Part shown: positions 55,332-64,000 of the stretch, piece after piece
Layout: each line of letters begins with the position of its first letter
How positions within the stretch are numbered: the first letter of the stretch is position 1
Notes under the pieces: generated by a model
Told to the model about the DNA's origin: nothing
Database searches by the model: none
The model's input: only the letters and a program-made list of their open reading frames with translations
Source: Vibrio sp. JC009
Lineage (GTDB): Bacteria > Pseudomonadota > Gammaproteobacteria > Enterobacterales > Vibrionaceae
NCBI RefSeq assembly: GCF_029016485.1
Contig: NZ_CP092107.1
Location: 310,001-374,000, forward strand
Length of the DNA stretch: 64,000 bases
Reading direction: 5' to 3'
Translations under genes and position numbers: made by a program

Positions 55332-57242
55332 ATGAAAAAGCTTGGTTTCAAAAACTCGCTGGTATTGTCAGTAAGTTTGTTGATAGTGGTTTGTTTGTTA
55401 GGCAGTAACATCTATTCCTATAAAACTTTAAAAAATAGGGTGATTGAAGATGTAGACCAGATTGCAATCGCAGCAGCAACTTCAGAGGCTGTAAAGCTGC
55501 AAGATTGGTTTGCAACTAAGTTTAAGGCTGTTGATAGCCTGGCTAAACATTACAAACCAGGTTCAGATGCGCAGCAGTATGTTGAGTTAACCAAATTTTC
55601 GAAAGACACCTCTGATTTAACGACTGTTCTTATTGCATTAGATGACGGTCGCTCATTCTCAACTATTTCAGGCCCATCCTGGAAAGACGGCGTGGCAATT
55701 ATTGATAAGTATGATGCAAGGCAAAGTCCTTGGTATATGCAAGGGAAAAGAGCTAATAGAGAAATTGATTTAACCGAAGTCTATAACGATGCATTTTCAG
55801 GTAAGCCGCTTGTCTCGATAGTGAAAGCGATAAATGGCGGTGTTGTATTGGGTGGCATTGACATTAGCATTATTGACGATTCGATTAACGCATTTAAGTA
55901 CCCTGGGGCAATCACTGGGATCCTGGATGAAAACGGCCGAGCTCTTGCTACTAATGCAACAGACTGGCCACTCGGCTCCACATTTGCAGAACTTGGTGTG
56001 CCTGAAATTGGTGTACAAATGAATGCAGCTAAAAGCAATAGGTTTGATTTTTCATTTGGCGATTTCAATAAGGTGGCATATACCCATGAAATCGAAATGG
56101 TCTCTGGAAAAAAATGGCATCTGTTTGTTGGTGTTGATAAGGCAGTTGCCTACAAAGCAGCTGATGATGCCTTTGTAGAAGCTTTGATTAGTTCTGCAAT
56201 CATGTTACTGATTTCCGTTACAGTTTGTATCCTGGTGCTTAGTAAGCTGTATTCGCCAGTCATTTTATTGAAAGAGATGGTTGTAGACCTTTCTAATGGA
56301 GACGGAGACCTAACCAGGCGGTTACCTGTTTCTGGTAAGGATGATTTAGCTGACATATCTCAAGGTATTAATACCTTTATCGAAAACCTTCAGAGTATGA
56401 TGCTTAAAGTTTCAGGGGCTTCGGAGGTAATTGCCGGGAGTACTAAACAGCTTGATATGCTGACTAGTTCAAGCAGTTCAGTGCTCGACGAACATAGAAA
56501 AGAAACAGAGCTGGTAGTAACAGCTTTGGATGAGATGAATGCGACGTCACGGGATGTCGCAACAAATACCGCTGAAGCGGCTAAACACTCCGGCCAGACT
56601 ATAGAGCATTTATCTGAGTCCAGGGAACTGATGACTCAGGCTACCTATCAAGTTAATCAATTAGTTGATGAGGTAGACACTACATCTTCAAATATTGCTC
56701 AACTTGGCAGTGACATGACGGAAATAACAAATGTCCTCACTGTGATTGGTGAGATAGCAGATCAAACTAACTTACTTGCCCTGAATGCGGCAATTGAAGC
56801 GGCTCGGGCTGGCGAGCAAGGCAGGGGGTTTGCCGTGGTTGCCGATGAGGTTCGTGCATTAGCTTCAAGAACTCAAGCTAGTACATCGGAAATTGAAGTT
56901 ACATTAGAGAAGCTTAAGGCTGGTGTTAAGTCGGCTATTATCTCAATGGATAGCACCAAAACCAGTTGCGAGGAAACGTCACAGAAGAATACTAATATTG
57001 CTAATGATATGGAAAATATCACTAAGTCAATTCAAGACAGTAACGAATTCAACATCCAAAACGCAGCTGCGGCAGAACAGCAAAGTTCCGTAACTGATGA
57101 AATTACCCAAAATATGTCATCAATCAACGAGATGGTTGAACAGCTAAGCAGTATCAGTGGCGATACTAACAGAGAAAAAGAGAGCTTAGTCAAAGCGAAT
57201 GCTCAACTGAACAGCATTGTTCTTCAGTTTAAACTTAAATAA
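55332..57242 (+). CDS. Methyl-accepting chemotaxis protein with Cache-type sensor
   Basis: The ATG at 55332 gives 636 residues; the frame from a TTG at 55299 is less likely. A membrane helix lies at about 7-27, a periplasmic double-Cache-like domain at about 30-275 ([29 protein letters not shown] is the typical dCache segment), a second helix near 285-305, HAMP, and the signalling domain with [20 protein letters not shown] intact. dCache receptors often bind amino acids or organic acids; the ligand is unknown. A hairpin follows the stop. Confidence 0.95.
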   Translation: MKKLGFKNSLVLSVSLLIVVCLLGSNIYSYKTLKNRVIEDVDQIAIAAATSEAVKLQDWFATKFKAVDSLAKHYKPGSDAQQYVELTKFSKDTSDLTTVLIALDDGRSFSTISGPSWKDGVAIIDKYDARQSPWYMQGKRANREIDLTEVYNDAFSGKPLVSIVKAINGGVVLGGIDISIIDDSINAFKYPGAITGILDENGRALATNATDWPLGSTFAELGVPEIGVQMNAAKSNRFDFSFGDFNKVAYTHEIEMVSGKKWHLFVGVDKAVAYKAADDAFVEALISSAIMLLISVTVCILVLSKLYSPVILLKEMVVDLSNGDGDLTRRLPVSGKDDLADISQGINTFIENLQSMMLKVSGASEVIAGSTKQLDMLTSSSSSVLDEHRKETELVVTALDEMNATSRDVATNTAEAAKHSGQTIEHLSESRELMTQATYQVNQLVDEVDTTSSNIAQLGSDMTEITNVLTVIGEIADQTNLLALNAAIEAARAGEQGRGFAVVADEVRALASRTQASTSEIEVTLEKLKAGVKSAIISMDSTKTSCEETSQKNTNIANDMENITKSIQDSNEFNIQNAAAAEQQSSVTDEITQNMSSINEMVEQLSSISGDTNREKESLVKANAQLNSIVLQFKLK

Positions 57243-57253
57243 ACAACAATATT

Positions 57254-57279
57254 CCAACGTGCATAGTCATGCACGTTGG
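57254..57279 (+). terminator. Hairpin after the chemoreceptor gene
   Basis: CCAACGTGCAT (57254-57264) and ATGCACGTTGG (57269-57279) form a perfect 11-bp stem with a 4-nt loop, 12 bp after the stop. The T-run is poor. Confidence 0.6.
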
Positions 57280-57593
57280 TTCCGTTTCCCCTTTTGCACG
57301 ATATTGGGAGTTTCCTGCCACGGCTTCTCTGCTGGTAAACATGAACAAAAGTACTGTGATTTCAGTGGTACGATTTGCCACTGAGTAATTGCGTTAACAC
57401 CGAAAGGGGCATAAATGAGTCAGTGACTTTGCTAAATTAGTAATTAATGAATGACTTCGAATATGGAAAAGTCGCTTAACTCAGTATCCAGTATTGATGG
57501 TGCATATCATTTTGGCTCACTATCACAGGAGTAGAACGGCACTCGTAGAGTGATAACTGCCAAACTAAGGTCATGACAAGCTTCATGAATCGT
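57280..57593. other. Intergenic stretch without a recognised gene
   Basis: Nothing coding is supported. The stretch separates the chemoreceptor from the operator array of the SatD-family gene and contains only scattered short repeats. Confidence 0.4.
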
Positions 57594-57670
57594 TTAGCCC
57601 TACACGGCTAATTCCTAATTATTAGCCAAAAATAGCTAAATTTGCATTATTAGCCATAAACGGCTAAATT
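57594..57670 (+). promoter_or_regulatory. Three 28-bp-spaced palindromic operators and promoter of the satD-like gene
   Basis: Three 18-bp palindromes of the form TTAGCC-N6-GGCTAA start at 57594, 57622 and 57650, exactly 28 bp apart; the middle one has AGCTAA in its right half. The third lies in the 17-bp spacer of a likely promoter, TTGCAT (57642-57647) and TAAATT (57665-57670), about 30 bp before the start codon. The arrangement suggests cooperative binding of a dimeric repressor. I do not know a regulator with this site. Confidence 0.8.
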
Positions 57671-57699
57671 GGTGTCTGCATGCAAGAAGGAGTTTTAAT

Positions 57700-58362
57700 G
57701 TGGAGCCTACCTCTAAACCTATCGCAGTGATCAGCGGCGATATTGTCAACTCAACCAAGCTAACATCTGATCAGTTTGAACAACTACTTAAACGAATCAA
57801 AGATATTCAGAGATGGATCACCGAAGGAAATTCATCAAATGCGCACAGTATTGAGCGTGGCGATGAATTTCAGACCGTGGTGCATGATATTGAAAGCGCT
57901 CTGAGGTACACCATAATTTATCGTATTGGCATTAAAGCGCTTGGCAAAGAGTTTGATAGTCGTATTAGCCTTGCTATTGCCTCTAATGCCGATTTGCGTG
58001 AGTCGGTCTCTGAATCGATGGGTGAAGCATTTGTTCTTTCTGGGCGTGGACTAAAAGCCTTGAAAAGCGACAGGCTGTTATTTAACTCTGACCGTTTCGA
58101 ACTCACTGAGCACTTTGACTTGCTCTTTAAGTACCTTGATAAACAACTAACGGAATTAACCTCTCGCCAATGTGAAGTTATGCTTCCGATGCTTCGAACC
58201 AATGAAGGTTTGTCTATTAGTAAATTAGCAGAAAAGCTCGATGTTGCTACTGCCACTGCCAGTAAGTCACTTAAAGCTTCAGGTTGGCCGCTAATCAGTG
58301 AGCTAAATTGGCGATTCATAAACCAATGGGTAGAAGCAAAAAAAAGTTCCCCCCTTCTATGA
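57700..58362 (+). CDS. SatD-family protein with C-terminal helix-turn-helix
   Basis: 220 residues from a GTG at 57700, preceded by AAGAAGGAG. The N-terminal part has IAVISGDIVNSTKL (about 7-20) and IERGDEFQTVVHD (about 50-62), the SatD family pattern, which recalls the metal-binding loops of nucleotide-cyclase folds (DIVGST and GDxF). The C-terminal part (about 145-195: LTSRQCEVMLPML, LSISKLAEKLDVATATASKSLKASG) looks like a winged helix-turn-helix. It could be an autoregulated DNA-binding protein that senses a nucleotide, acting on the operators upstream. This role is inference. The DUF3307 partner often found next to satD is absent. Confidence 0.82.
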   Translation: MEPTSKPIAVISGDIVNSTKLTSDQFEQLLKRIKDIQRWITEGNSSNAHSIERGDEFQTVVHDIESALRYTIIYRIGIKALGKEFDSRISLAIASNADLRESVSESMGEAFVLSGRGLKALKSDRLLFNSDRFELTEHFDLLFKYLDKQLTELTSRQCEVMLPMLRTNEGLSISKLAEKLDVATATASKSLKASGWPLISELNWRFINQWVEAKKSSPLL

Positions 58363-58388
58363 CTGATGCCCCTTAACTGCGCTTGAGC

Positions 58389-58961
58389 TTAGTGATTGCG
58401 GTAAAAACTAAGCTCAACGCTTTTTCCGTCGCTTTTTAGCTCGGCATAACGGGAGGGGTTCCCGGCCAAAAGCTGCTCCTCTGGCACCCAGATCAGCGTT
58501 TTTGGTCTGGCTGCTGAGCCCTTGTTAAGCAAAATAAACGCTTCCCGGTCTACCTGAGTCAGGGATTTACTTTTTAGCTCCCCGGCCACATTGAAATAAA
58601 CATTATCTGCGTGTATTTCTGCCAGAGCAAAGCCGTCTTTACGCAAATTCAGCTGCAGTTCGGAATAAGAAAAAGCCGAATACGCCGTTGTTAAAGTCAC
58701 TTTTACAACCGCTCCTTCAGACAGCCAGATACTTCCGTTTACCGTGACCTTATAGTATTTAACCGGATCAGAGCAAAACCGTTCTCCCTCTTTTTCCCCA
58801 CAGTCATACAGACTCTCCATCTGACTCAGACTGCCGGGACCAAAAGCCGGTGCATTTTCCTGTAACACGGAGGCAAGCCAGGGAAGCGACAGTGGTGCTA
58901 CTCCGGCCAGAGACGGATTTGAAATCAGAAAAGCAAACAGAATAAAAAATAGTTTTTTCAT
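58389..58961 (-). CDS. Hypothetical secreted protein
   Basis: This 190-residue protein has a clear signal peptide (MKKLFFILFAFLISNPSLA, cleaved before GVAPL). The mature part has two close cysteines (YDCGEKEGERFCSD) and a beta-rich C-terminal region. I recognise no family. It is convergent with the SatD-like gene and divergent from malS, with which it shares a 189-bp promoter region. Confidence 0.75.
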   Translation of the reverse strand: MKKLFFILFAFLISNPSLAGVAPLSLPWLASVLQENAPAFGPGSLSQMESLYDCGEKEGERFCSDPVKYYKVTVNGSIWLSEGAVVKVTLTTAYSAFSYSELQLNLRKDGFALAEIHADNVYFNVAGELKSKSLTQVDREAFILLNKGSAARPKTLIWVPEEQLLAGNPSRYAELKSDGKSVELSFYRNH

Positions 58962-59150
58962 ATCACCCCGGCACCAGTTCAGATACTAAATATATCCTTT
59001 AGTACTCTGCTTGTCCTACGCCCCCGGGGGAATGAGTTGCAGCGGTAAAGTTTGATCGCTGACACAAAACAGGGCGTAGTGTCCAGGAATGATGTCGCTG
59101 ATGTCTGTTTTTTTTATCATCGCGATAAATAAATAATAAAAGGCTAAATC

Positions 59151-61205
59151 ATGAAACTGAGTTCGCTTTGCCTGGCACTGGCAGCAGTGTCTCCTACCCT
59201 GTTTGCTGCAGATATTTCCATTTCTACAACGACCAACAGCCGTAATTTTCCCTTGTCTTCCGGAGAGCCACTTGTTGTTACGCTGGCAAAGGACAATTAC
59301 CAGTTAAAGGTCTCAGATATCAAGGGAAACTGCACCGCACCGGAAAACCAAAAAATGCGCTTTAATAAGCCTCTTGCGTTAAATTGCGGTAAAGCGACGG
59401 AAATCCCGGTTAAAATCCGTTTCAGCGGTGACTATGCCTTTATTTACGACCCGGAGACACAAACGCTTTTGGTTAAACGTCAGCCTAAAAAGAGCGCAAA
59501 AAAGGAATTTAAAAGGCCGATTCCTGACGTAACCTGTGAACAGTATGCCGGTGGCCCGGTCACCATCACTCTGGACGGCAGCTATCCAGACGGTACTTCG
59601 CTTCGCGATGCCTACTCCGGTAATCTGGTCAGTGTAAAAGATAACAAAGTCACCATCACGCCAGCGCCGCAAAGTGGAGGCCTTGTCCTGCTGGAATCAC
59701 CGGATAAACACCACGCAAGTTCGCAGCTCGACTGGCGCAACGCCAATATCTACTTTGTGATGGTAGACAGATTTAATAATGGTGATAAAACCAACGATAC
59801 ATCTTATGGCCGTCAGAAAGACGGAAAAGATGAAGTGGGCACCTTTCATGGCGGTGACCTGAAAGGCGTTATTGAAAAGCTCGATTACATTAAAAGTCTT
59901 GGTACCGACGCTATCTGGCTCTCCCCTATTGTGGAGCAGATGCACGGTTTTGTTGGTGGCGGAGAAAGCGGATCATTCCCGTTTTACGGCTATCACGGAT
60001 ACTGGACACGAGACTTTACCAAAATTGATGAGAACTTTGGTAGCGATGAGGATCTAAAACGTCTGGTTGAAGAAGCTCACAAGCGGGGAATTAAGATCCT
60101 TCTGGATGCGGTAATTAACCACTCAGGATACTCGTCACTGGCCGATCTCCAGTTTGATAATATTCAGGTACTGAATCCAAATGCAGACCTACCTGAGAAG
60201 TGGGCAGAATGGAGTCCGGCTAAGGGCGAAAACTGGCACAGCTACCATAAAAACATCGACTATAAAAACAGTGAGTGGAAAAACTGGTGGGGTAAAGACT
60301 GGGTTCGTACCGGCCTGCCCGGCTACCAGTCGCCGGGAAGCAGCGATATTACTATGTCTCTTGCCGGTCTGCCTGACTTTATTACAGAATCGGAAAAAGC
60401 CGTTACCCCACCGCAGTGGCTGTTAGATAATCCAGGCACCCGGGTTAAGGCAAAAGAGAACTACCGGGTTTCAGATTATCTGATTGAGTGGCAGACCGAC
60501 TGGGTAAAACGCTTTGGCATCGATGGTTACCGGGTGGATACCGTTAAACATGTTGAAGGTGATATCTGGAAACGCCTGAAGTCTGAAGGCTCAAGAAGTC
60601 TGGAGCAGTGGCGAAAAACAAATAATCAGTCCGGGCAGCCCTTCTTTATGATGGGTGAAGTCTGGGGTCATACCGCGTATCGCAGCCCTTACTTCGATGA
60701 CGGTTTTGATGCTCTGATCAACTTCGATATGCAGAAAAAACTGGATAAGGGCGCAGCCTGCCTCAGTCAGATGGCAGACACTTACCAGAGCTACGCAGCC
60801 ACGTTGCAGGAACATGCTGACTTCAATCCTGTAAGCTACATGTCATCTCACGACACCGAGCTTTTCTTCAGCCGGTTTAAATCCTTTGATATGCAGCGCA
60901 ACGCGGCTAATGCTCTGCTGCTCAGCCCTGGCGCCGTTCAGGTTTACTACGGTGATGAAGTCGCCCGTAATATCGGTCCCTATGCAGATGATTTTCACCA
61001 GGGCACCCGCTCAGATATGGTGTGGGATTTAAGCAACGACCGGAAAGCCCTGCTTGCGCACTGGCAAAAAATGGGGCAATTCCGTCAGGCTCACCCGGCA
61101 ATTGGCGGAGGCATTCATAGCGAGATTGAGCAAAAAGGGGCCTATGTTTTCTCACGTAGCTTAGGCGATGACAAAGTCATTATTGCTTTCACCGGCAGAC
61201 AATAA
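59151..61205 (+). CDS. malS: Periplasmic alpha-amylase MalS
   Basis: This 684-residue GH13 enzyme has a signal peptide (MKLSSLCLALAAVSPTLFA), an N-terminal beta domain (about 25-180) and the catalytic barrel. The landmarks are DAVINH, GYRVDTVKH with nucleophile Asp463, MGEVWG with acid/base Glu503 and SSHDTE with Asp568. The length and WRNANIYFVMVDRFNNGD fit E. coli MalS, which cuts maltodextrins in the periplasm. A possible degenerate CRP site (TTTGA-N6-ACACA, 59051-59066) and a weak MalT-like GGGG motif lie upstream. No other mal genes are near. Confidence 0.92.
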   Translation: MKLSSLCLALAAVSPTLFAADISISTTTNSRNFPLSSGEPLVVTLAKDNYQLKVSDIKGNCTAPENQKMRFNKPLALNCGKATEIPVKIRFSGDYAFIYDPETQTLLVKRQPKKSAKKEFKRPIPDVTCEQYAGGPVTITLDGSYPDGTSLRDAYSGNLVSVKDNKVTITPAPQSGGLVLLESPDKHHASSQLDWRNANIYFVMVDRFNNGDKTNDTSYGRQKDGKDEVGTFHGGDLKGVIEKLDYIKSLGTDAIWLSPIVEQMHGFVGGGESGSFPFYGYHGYWTRDFTKIDENFGSDEDLKRLVEEAHKRGIKILLDAVINHSGYSSLADLQFDNIQVLNPNADLPEKWAEWSPAKGENWHSYHKNIDYKNSEWKNWWGKDWVRTGLPGYQSPGSSDITMSLAGLPDFITESEKAVTPPQWLLDNPGTRVKAKENYRVSDYLIEWQTDWVKRFGIDGYRVDTVKHVEGDIWKRLKSEGSRSLEQWRKTNNQSGQPFFMMGEVWGHTAYRSPYFDDGFDALINFDMQKKLDKGAACLSQMADTYQSYAATLQEHADFNPVSYMSSHDTELFFSRFKSFDMQRNAANALLLSPGAVQVYYGDEVARNIGPYADDFHQGTRSDMVWDLSNDRKALLAHWQKMGQFRQAHPAIGGGIHSEIEQKGAYVFSRSLGDDKVIIAFTGRQ

Positions 61206-61216
61206 GCTTGTGAAAC

Positions 61217-61246
61217 TGAGCATGCAGAGCGTTTTCTGCATGCTCA
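61217..61246 (+). terminator. Hairpin after malS
   Basis: TGAGCATGCAGA (61217-61228) and TCTGCATGCTCA (61235-61246) form a perfect 12-bp stem, 11 bp after the stop. No T-run follows, so it may stabilise the 3' end rather than terminate. Confidence 0.6.
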
Positions 61247-61386
61247 CTTACCAAATCCGGTTCTTTGTCATAAGATTTAAACGATTGCCATTCAAGTTAT
61301 TTGTAACAAATTGAATTAGCACTTGAAACGCTGACAGAAATATCGGTAATATGCCGCGCAAGCTTTTTTGCGAAAAGCGAAATATC

Positions 61387-61455
61387 ACTTCGTATAATCC
61401 CAATGATATGGTTTGGGAGTTTCTACCAAGAGCCTTAAACTCTTGATTATGAAGT
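61387..61455 (+). promoter_or_regulatory. Adenine-type purine riboswitch of add
   Basis: The aptamer matches the add riboswitch of Vibrio vulnificus almost base for base in its core. P1 pairs ACTTCGTA (61387-61394) with TATGAAGT (61448-61455). The loops contain TGATATGG and the P3 arm GGGAGTTTCTACC with AAACTC. The base equivalent to position 74 is T (61447), which selects adenine rather than guanine. Downstream, CCTTGCTGAT (61501-61510) can pair with ATCAG and with the AAGG ribosome site (61531-61534), a possible translational switch about 90 nt from the aptamer. Confidence 0.93.
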
Positions 61456-61543
61456 CTGTAACTTTATTTTTGTCGTTCACACTAATTCGGTAATTGGCAG
61501 CCTTGCTGATCGCTGAAATCAGTATTAATAAAGGTAGAGACTC

Positions 61544-62539
61544 ATGGACTACAATAATCTTCCTAAGATCGATCTGCATTGTCACCTGGACGGAAGCGTT
61601 CGCCCTGAAACTATTATTGACCTTGCGAACCAGCAAGGCATCGAACTTCCTTCTCAGGATATCAATGAAATCCGCGAGCTGATGATTGCTCCGGAAACCT
61701 GTCCTAATCTCGTCGAATACCTTAAGCGCTTTGAGTTGCCTCTGTCTGTAATGCAGACCGAAGAGGCCATCGAAAGAATCTCTTTCGAGCTATACGAAGA
61801 TGCCGCCAGAGAAAACGTAAAATATATGGAAGTACGTTTTGGCCCGCTTCTGCACCTGGAAAAAGGATTATCGCTTGAACAGGTGATTGCCAGCGCGGTT
61901 AAAGGTATGAAACGGGCAGAAGAACTATATGACATCAAAGGCAACTATATTCTGTGCATTCTGCGAACCATGGCTAAAGACCGGATTGAAGATGTGCTGG
62001 ATACAGGCGAAAAGTTTTTGAATAACGGAGTCGTTGCTTTCGACCTTGCCGGTGCTGAACTTCCTGGTTTCTGTCATGAATTTATTCCTGCTGCTCAGTA
62101 TGCACGGGACAAAGGTTACCACGTAACCATTCACGCAGGAGAACAGGGTGTCGGCCAGAACGTTTATGATGCCATCAGCCTGCTGAAAGCGGAAAGAGTG
62201 GGTCACGGTATTCATATCAAAGGTCACAAGCCTGCTTACGATCTGGTAAAACAGGATCAGGTTGCTCTGGAAACCTGCCCTAGCAGTAATATTCAGACCA
62301 AAGCCGTGGACTCACTGGCTGAGCACCCGGCCAGCACCTTCCTTAAAGACGGTATTTCAATCACGATTAATACCGACAACCGGACCGTTTCAAACACCAC
62401 AATGACACAGGAAGTACAAAAAGTGGTGGAAGAGTTTAATCTCACCGAAAAGGAATACCACTCAATTTACCGGTTTAGTGTTGCAGGCTCATTTGCTGCA
62501 AAAGACGTTAAAGAGCATCTTCTTACTTATATCAAATAG
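61544..62539 (+). CDS. add: Adenosine deaminase
   Basis: This 331-residue zinc enzyme starts [18 protein letters not shown], giving metal ligands His12 and His14; HAGEQG is the next ligand segment with the catalytic Glu, then RVGHGIH, and NTDNRTVSN with the final Asp. It turns adenosine into inosine in the cytoplasm. The [14 protein letters not shown] and NTDNRTVS segments recall deaminases of Firmicutes, so an old lateral transfer is possible. AAAGG precedes the ATG and is probably masked by the riboswitch platform. Its own terminator follows. Confidence 0.96.
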   Translation: MDYNNLPKIDLHCHLDGSVRPETIIDLANQQGIELPSQDINEIRELMIAPETCPNLVEYLKRFELPLSVMQTEEAIERISFELYEDAARENVKYMEVRFGPLLHLEKGLSLEQVIASAVKGMKRAEELYDIKGNYILCILRTMAKDRIEDVLDTGEKFLNNGVVAFDLAGAELPGFCHEFIPAAQYARDKGYHVTIHAGEQGVGQNVYDAISLLKAERVGHGIHIKGHKPAYDLVKQDQVALETCPSSNIQTKAVDSLAEHPASTFLKDGISITINTDNRTVSNTTMTQEVQKVVEEFNLTEKEYHSIYRFSVAGSFAAKDVKEHLLTYIK

Positions 62540-62561
62540 ACCAGACTTGATAACAGATTAG

Positions 62562-62590
62562 GAAACGGCCCATGAGGCCGTTTCTTTATA
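62562..62590 (+). terminator. Terminator of add
   Basis: GAAACGGCC (62562-62570) pairs with GGCCGTTTC (62576-62584), followed by a T-rich tail, 22 bp after the stop. Confidence 0.85.
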
Positions 62591-62669
62591 TATTTTTGTT
62601 AAGATCATCATCTCTCTTTAACTGCCAGCGTATATACTAGGGTTATTACTCAAACTTTTCAGGAACCTT

Positions 62670-63797
62670 ATGCGCTGGGCTCTCTTCCGATTCATCACTC
62701 TTTTTGTTTTCCTTGTTAATTCGGTAAACATCGCGCTGGCAGATCAAATCGAAGTTTCCAGCTTTTACGGAAACTACGATACCTCGATGAAAAAAATCGG
62801 CCAGCAGTCACTTAGCCTTCGTGGCCCCAGGATAGAAACCTGGAATACATCTGTACAAACCCAAAAGCCATACACCATTGGCGTATTGCTGCCTAACCTG
62901 CAGGACTCCTACTGGGTAGCCGTCAATTACGGCATCATGCGGCAAGCAGAGGAGTCAAATATTGCTGTAAAAGTGGTTGATGCCAGGGGCTATAAAAACC
63001 TGGAGACACAACAAAAACAGCTGCGCGACTTCCTCCGGTCTGATATTGACGGATTAATCCTGGGTTCCATCAGCTACACCAAAAATAACCGGCTGATTAA
63101 GGAGATCACCAATAGCGGCATTCCTGTCGTCGCTCTGGTCAATGATGTGGAAGCAGAAAACATCTCAGCCAAATCCATGGTCTCCTATTACGATATGGGC
63201 TTTTTCACCGGTGAATATGTCGCTGAGCAGGAAACAACTTCAGATAAAGAGCTCAACGTCATTTTCCTTCCCGGGCCAAAAGGCTCAGGCTGGGCCGATG
63301 AAGCACTGGCTGGTTTTCAGGCAGCAACAGAGTTTACATCGAAAAAGATCAATATCACTGAGATTTTATGGGGCGATACCGATACAGACAGCCAGAGTGC
63401 TTTGTTAAAAAAGGCGCTTAAGTCCCACCCTAGTACCGATTACATAATAGGTAACGCCGTTGCCGCCGAGGCGGCCTTAGAACTCGTTAAACAGTCAGGA
63501 TCATCAGCAAAAATCGCCGCTACCTATATTACTCCGGCTATTTTTGAGGCAATAAGAGCAGGTAAAATTGTTGCTGCCCCATCCGATATGGCATCGGCAC
63601 AGGCCCGTATTGCACTTGGCATGCTTTGCAATCTGCTGGAGGGACAAAAAGCCGGAGCCGATTTTCCATTCAGAGCCGGACCACTTATTCCTGTCATCAC
63701 CACTGGCAACATTAATAAGTACACATTCGAAGACCTGTTCGGCCCGGTTGGTTATAAGCCCGTATTTCAGTGGCCTCCCCTACCTAGTGAGAAATGA
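62670..63797 (+). CDS. torT: TorT-family periplasmic sensor protein
   Basis: This 375-residue protein has a signal peptide (about 1-25, cleaved after IALA) and a type-I periplasmic binding fold (about 60-350): YTIGVLLPNLQDSYWVAVNYGIMRQAEE, the hinge IDGLILGSISYTKNN and FLPGPKGSGWADEALAGF. The length and the YWVAVNYG segment fit TorT, which binds trimethylamine N-oxide and signals through the TorS kinase. The stop overlaps the start of the next gene (ATGA), so the two are coupled. The true ligand may differ. Confidence 0.9.
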   Translation: MRWALFRFITLFVFLVNSVNIALADQIEVSSFYGNYDTSMKKIGQQSLSLRGPRIETWNTSVQTQKPYTIGVLLPNLQDSYWVAVNYGIMRQAEESNIAVKVVDARGYKNLETQQKQLRDFLRSDIDGLILGSISYTKNNRLIKEITNSGIPVVALVNDVEAENISAKSMVSYYDMGFFTGEYVAEQETTSDKELNVIFLPGPKGSGWADEALAGFQAATEFTSKKINITEILWGDTDTDSQSALLKKALKSHPSTDYIIGNAVAAEAALELVKQSGSSAKIAATYITPAIFEAIRAGKIVAAPSDMASAQARIALGMLCNLLEGQKAGADFPFRAGPLIPVITTGNINKYTFEDLFGPVGYKPVFQWPPLPSEK

Positions 63798-64000
63798 GCA
63801 AGATGTCAGTAAAAAAACGTATCGCGATAGGCCTTGGAATACTGCTGGTGTTTATCGCCGTTCTTGCAGCAAATGCCTATTTCTCGGTGGACCGTTCATC
63901 TCTGGGCTTTAAGCACTATCAATCGCTGGCACGGGACGCCACTGTTTCTGCAGACCTGAGAAGTCAGTTGCTTGAAGAGCGGGTCTACGTAAAGGACTAC
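63794..64000 (+). CDS. Membrane receptor coupled to TorT, N-terminal part only
   Basis: 69 residues are visible before the right edge. They start MSKMSVKKRIAIGLGILLVF, a membrane helix (about 10-31), then a helical periplasmic part (YQSLARDATVSADLRSQLLEERVYVKDY). A second ATG (63803) is possible. Coupling to torT suggests the TorS hybrid kinase, but the helical segment also fits four-helix-bundle chemoreceptors; the visible part does not decide. Its start overlaps the torT stop (ATGA). Confidence 0.75.
   Translation, partial: MSKMSVKKRIAIGLGILLVFIAVLAANAYFSVDRSSLGFKHYQSLARDATVSADLRSQLLEERVYVKDY

Noticed and set aside
57416..57427. ATG-led minigene upstream of the SatD-like gene
   Set aside because: The frame closes after three codons.
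57594..57667. CRISPR-like repeat array
   Set aside because: Units are 18 bp and palindromic with 10-bp gaps, only three copies, beside a promoter; this fits operators, not CRISPR.
59020..59050. MalT boxes upstream of malS
   Set aside because: GGGGGAATGAG and its neighbour only loosely fit the consensus; not strong enough to list separately.

Overview
The window looks like a chromosomal segment of a marine gammaproteobacterium of the Vibrionaceae, most likely Vibrio. The reasons are family-level likenesses: the adenine riboswitch in front of an adenosine deaminase, DUF3332- and DUF3319-like proteins, CheV, TorT, MalS, many chemoreceptors and c-di-GMP proteins, and moderate GC content. I see no rRNA, tRNA, prophage, integron array, CRISPR array or intact insertion sequence.

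Layout. 1-3.1 kb: a cut-off flavin oxidoreductase, a LysR remnant, an acetoin-reductase-like dehydrogenase and a 1-kb gene-poor stretch with degenerate inverted repeats. 3-18 kb: a hybrid histidine kinase, an amylosucrase, a periplasmic-sensor diguanylate cyclase, PEP synthase, a small outer-membrane protein, a chemoreceptor, and a response regulator/CheC - PAS - Nnr gene group. 18-31 kb: small lipoproteins, a HAD phosphatase, CreA, PurR-box-controlled formate-tetrahydrofolate ligase, an OmpA lipoprotein, a DsbA-like lipoprotein next to a membrane-anchored FKBP, an AraC regulator, a two-domain redoxin, a patatin and a degenerate GGDEF protein. 31-38 kb: the zwf-pgl-gnd pentose-phosphate operon with a GntR-type operator, AzlCD, a TPR protein and a PHP phosphatase. 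38-47 kb: a dicarboxylate/amino-acid symporter divergent from an orphan TAXI binding protein, a Nudix hydrolase, BaeSR, and nfsB-yccF-yaeQ. 47-53 kb: PpiC, CheV, a GGDEF/EAL protein and a second two-component pair. 53-58 kb: an orphan siderophore-synthetase-like protein, a chemoreceptor, and a SatD-family gene behind three evenly spaced operator-like palindromes. 58-64 kb: MalS, the riboswitch-controlled add gene, TorT and the start of its partner receptor.

Sensing is a main theme: two chemoreceptors plus a possible third cut off at the right edge, CheV, a CheC-type protein, three histidine kinases, three GGDEF proteins and several periplasmic binding proteins. Central carbon genes (ppsA, zwf-pgl-gnd, malS, amylosucrase) are interspersed.

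The least explained items are: the SatD gene with three 18-bp palindromes at exactly 28-bp spacing; the solitary, N-terminally short NIS-synthetase-like protein at 53.6 kb; a 45-residue basic protein whose -10 box lies inside a perfect CRP site; a 34-residue lipoprotein; and the CGEC/CPFC double redoxin. All calls come from reading the sequence; no database search was run.
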